Both the position numbers and the translations under genes were made by a program. The notes under the pieces were generated by a model, which did not search any database, was not told the DNA's origin, and saw only the letters and a program-made list of their open reading frames with translations. Positions 62,199-64,000 of a DNA stretch of 64,000 nucleotides are shown here, piece by piece; position 1 is the stretch's first letter; each line of letters starts with the position of its first letter. The stretch is from Hyphomicrobiales bacterium (GTDB taxonomy: Bacteria > Pseudomonadota > Alphaproteobacteria > Rhizobiales > Rhizobiaceae): contig UBJO01000013.1 of the NCBI GenBank assembly GCA_900465665.1, forward strand, positions 1-64,000, read 5' to 3'.

Positions 62199-63302
62199 AT
62201 GGCCTCCATCGACGTCGATAATGTCGGCAAGATCTATCACGGCGGCGTTCGCGCCGTTTCCGGCATCGAACTCAAGATTGCCGATGGCGAGTTCATCGTG
62301 CTCGTCGGCCCCTCCGGCTGCGGCAAGTCGACCCTGCTGCGCATGATCGCCGGCCTCGAGACAATCTCCGAAGGAGAGGTGAAGATCGGTGCGCGCGTCG
62401 TCAACAATGTCGAGCCCGCCGATCGTGACATCGCCATGGTCTTCCAGAACTACGCGCTCTATCCGCATATGAGCGTGCGCCAGAACCTGGAATACGGCCT
62501 GAAGAACCGCAAGACGCCGAAGGCCGAGATCGATGCGCGCGTGGCCGAGGCCGCCCGCATGCTGGAGATCAACCAGTATCTCGAGCGCAAGCCGAAGGCA
62601 CTATCCGGCGGCCAGCGCCAGCGCGTCGCCATGGGCCGCGCCATCGTCCGCAAGCCGGCCGTCTTCCTCTTCGACGAGCCGCTGTCCAACCTCGATGCCA
62701 AGTTGCGCGTTTCCATGCGCGGCGAGATCAAGCGCCTGCAGCGCCGCCTCGGCACCACCTCCATCTACGTCACCCACGACCAGCTGGAAGCGATGACGCT
62801 CGCCGATCGTCTGGTCGTCTTGAACGGCGGCAAGATCGAGCAGGTCGGTTCGCCGCTCGATGTCTACCACCGCCCGGCCTCCACCTTCGTCGCCTCCTTC
62901 ATCGGCTCTCCGGCCATGAACCTCCTGAAGGGCGAGCTGCACGGCGACAAGCTGGCGCTCGGGCCGAGCCTCATCGACCTTTCCGGCTGCGCTCCGACCT
63001 CGGGGGCCTTCACCGTCGGCATCCGCGCCGAGGACTTGTGCCTTGCCGGTCCCGACCAGCACGCCATGCCGGTCAGCGTTGAGTATGTGGAGGAACTCGG
63101 CGCCCAGCGGCTGGTCCACGGCCTGCTCGGCGATCAGCCGATCACCGCGGTGCTGGCGCCGGATATCGACATTCCCGCCGAACTGCGCCTGACCATTGCG
63201 CCCGAAAAGCTGCACTTCTTCGCGGCCGACACAGGCAAGCGCATTGCCGCCGCCGACACCGATGGCGCGTCCACGCCGGCCATGGCTGCCCAGCCCGCTT
63301 GA
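62199..63302 (+). CDS. ugpC: sn-Glycerol-3-phosphate ABC transporter ATPase UgpC
   Basis: A 367-residue ATPase that drives uptake. It has the Walker A motif [16 protein letters not shown], the signature [20 protein letters not shown], Walker [17 protein letters not shown] and the H-loop [13 protein letters not shown]. The C-terminal ~130 residues form a TOBE/MOP regulatory domain, as in MalK/UgpC. It is the last gene of ugpBAEC, so the transporter set is complete; no ugpQ phosphodiesterase follows. Confidence 0.96.
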   Translation: MASIDVDNVGKIYHGGVRAVSGIELKIADGEFIVLVGPSGCGKSTLLRMIAGLETISEGEVKIGARVVNNVEPADRDIAMVFQNYALYPHMSVRQNLEYGLKNRKTPKAEIDARVAEAARMLEINQYLERKPKALSGGQRQRVAMGRAIVRKPAVFLFDEPLSNLDAKLRVSMRGEIKRLQRRLGTTSIYVTHDQLEAMTLADRLVVLNGGKIEQVGSPLDVYHRPASTFVASFIGSPAMNLLKGELHGDKLALGPSLIDLSGCAPTSGAFTVGIRAEDLCLAGPDQHAMPVSVEYVEELGAQRLVHGLLGDQPITAVLAPDIDIPAELRLTIAPEKLHFFAADTGKRIAAADTDGASTPAMAAQPA

Positions 63303-63308
63303 AGACAG

Positions 63309-63328
63309 CGCCCGCGCTTTGGCGGGCG
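63309..63328 (+). terminator. Stem-loop at the end of the ugp operon
   Basis: A 7-bp perfect stem (63309-63315 with 63322-63328) with a 6-base loop lies six bases after the ugpC stop codon. It is not followed by a T-tract, so its efficiency is uncertain. Confidence 0.45.
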
Positions 63329-63433
63329 TGCATTATCGTGACACTCGTTACAACTTTAGCGAATGTCTGAACGGCTCCGTCAGGACTCCCTGATATCTCC
63401 CACTCTAGGGGATAGTGTACTCAGGGGGTTCTG

Positions 63434-63940
63434 GTGGCATCACTGCATCTTATGTTCGCGAGCGCGATGGCCTTGGCCGCCCGCTCCATGCCCGACATCG
63501 TGGCATTTCCGCGCGGCAAGTCCTTCGTCGCGCATTCGAGCGATCTCATCGCCATGAAATCGACGCCGATCAATCCCGACTGGATTGTCGCCGGTGACCC
63601 GCAGGCGCGCACCGGCGAGCACTCGCGCGGACACGACGACGCGGCGCTGACGGCGATCTGGGACTGCACGGCCGGCGAGTTCCGCTGGTTCTTCGGCTGG
63701 GACGAAACGGTGATGATCCTCGAGGGCGAGGTTCACATCACCGCCGACGACGGCACCGAGCGCGTGCTGCGCGCCGGCGACGTCGCCTTCTTCGCCGGCG
63801 GCACCTGGGCCAGCTGGCGCGTCGACGATTACGTCCGCAAGGTCGCCTTCCTGCGCAAGCCTTTCCCGAAGCCGGTGGCGCTCGCCTATCGCCTGCGCAA
63901 CCTGCTGCGCGGCAGCGGCCAGCAGGGCATCGCGGCCTGA
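63434..63940 (+). CDS. Cupin-domain protein (DUF861/cupin_3 type)
   Basis: A 168-residue protein with one cupin barrel (~65-135). WDCTAGEFRWFFGWDETVMI, then ILEGEVHITADDGTERVLRA and GDVAFFAGGTWASWRVDDYV are the strands of the cupin_3 family, which includes ureidoglycolate-related proteins. The GTG 63434 start is preceded by AGGGGGTTCTG; nearby ATG codons at 63452 and 63470 would shorten it. Its function is not known, and it is not part of the ugp operon, from which it is separated by 131 bp. The C-terminal LAYRLRNLLRGSGQQGIAA tail is unusual. Confidence 0.8.
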   Translation: MASLHLMFASAMALAARSMPDIVAFPRGKSFVAHSSDLIAMKSTPINPDWIVAGDPQARTGEHSRGHDDAALTAIWDCTAGEFRWFFGWDETVMILEGEVHITADDGTERVLRAGDVAFFAGGTWASWRVDDYVRKVAFLRKPFPKPVALAYRLRNLLRGSGQQGIAA

Positions 63941-64000
63941 AACACGGCTTGAGTTGAAGCCTGATGGGAACGCCGGCCAATTGCGCCGGCGCACCGCACA

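Overview
This window looks like a chromosomal segment of a Rhizobium species of the R. leguminosarum/R. etli type. It has about 60% GC with strong GC3 bias and dense operons. Alphaproteobacterial regulatory signs are present: an Irr-type iron control element before mbfA, a CtrA-type box, and a Pho box before ugpB. It also holds rhizobial palindromic intergenic repeats and typical rhizobial gene families (cyclase-TPR proteins, PmtA-like methyltransferase, BTLCP protease). I saw no rRNA, tRNA, CRISPR array, insertion sequence or prophage block. Most of the window is stable core genome.

Layout. 0-6 kb: a class III nucleotide cyclase fused to TolB-like and TPR domains, a small XRE regulator, the membrane ferritin/iron exporter MbfA with an Irr operator lying on its promoter, a BTLCP protease and an alpha/beta hydrolase. 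6-12 kb: translation genes infC (ATT start), rpmI-rplT (own promoter and structured leader), a small kinase-like gene, pheS and pheT. 12-18.7 kb: metabolic and regulatory singletons (two aldo/keto reductases, a LysR regulator, a Gfo/Idh/MocA oxidoreductase, an M15-like protein) and a block of tandem palindromic repeats. 18.7-23.2 kb: a glycolipid-type cluster (GT2, methyltransferase, SMR-like protein, GtrA), divergent from a large GT-C-like membrane protein. 23.5-33.7 kb: an orphan spike-base-like gene, xseA, a MarR/EamA divergent pair with clear operators, an M29 aminopeptidase, ybaK, an ArsC-like protein, a deacylase, an RNA ligase/phosphodiesterase-like protein, a GT4 and ogt. 34-40.4 kb: a VapBC-type pair, guaA, an MTA/SAH nucleosidase with a thioesterase, GNAT, a nucleotidyltransferase, TspO and DUF2252.

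40.4-45.6 kb is a tight four-gene exported operon: imelysin/IrpA, a di-heme DUF1111 protein, a second imelysin that has lost the His of its metal motif, and a Tat-exported DUF1513 protein. A near-match to the Irr box precedes it. With mbfA this makes two iron-linked loci in the window, and the operon is my best candidate for an under-described system. 45.8-58.9 kb: HPP protein, RsmB-like methyltransferase, RlpA-like protein, SDR, queG, GST, uppP, a 49-aa exported peptide, NDUFA9-like protein, DUF1330, pyrF, a histidine phosphatase with a degenerate RHG motif, pmtA, dnaN, rsmI and yraN. 59-64 kb: the ugpBAEC glycerol-3-phosphate uptake operon behind a multi-unit Pho box, then a cupin.

Functions are inferred from reading motifs in the translations; no database search was run.
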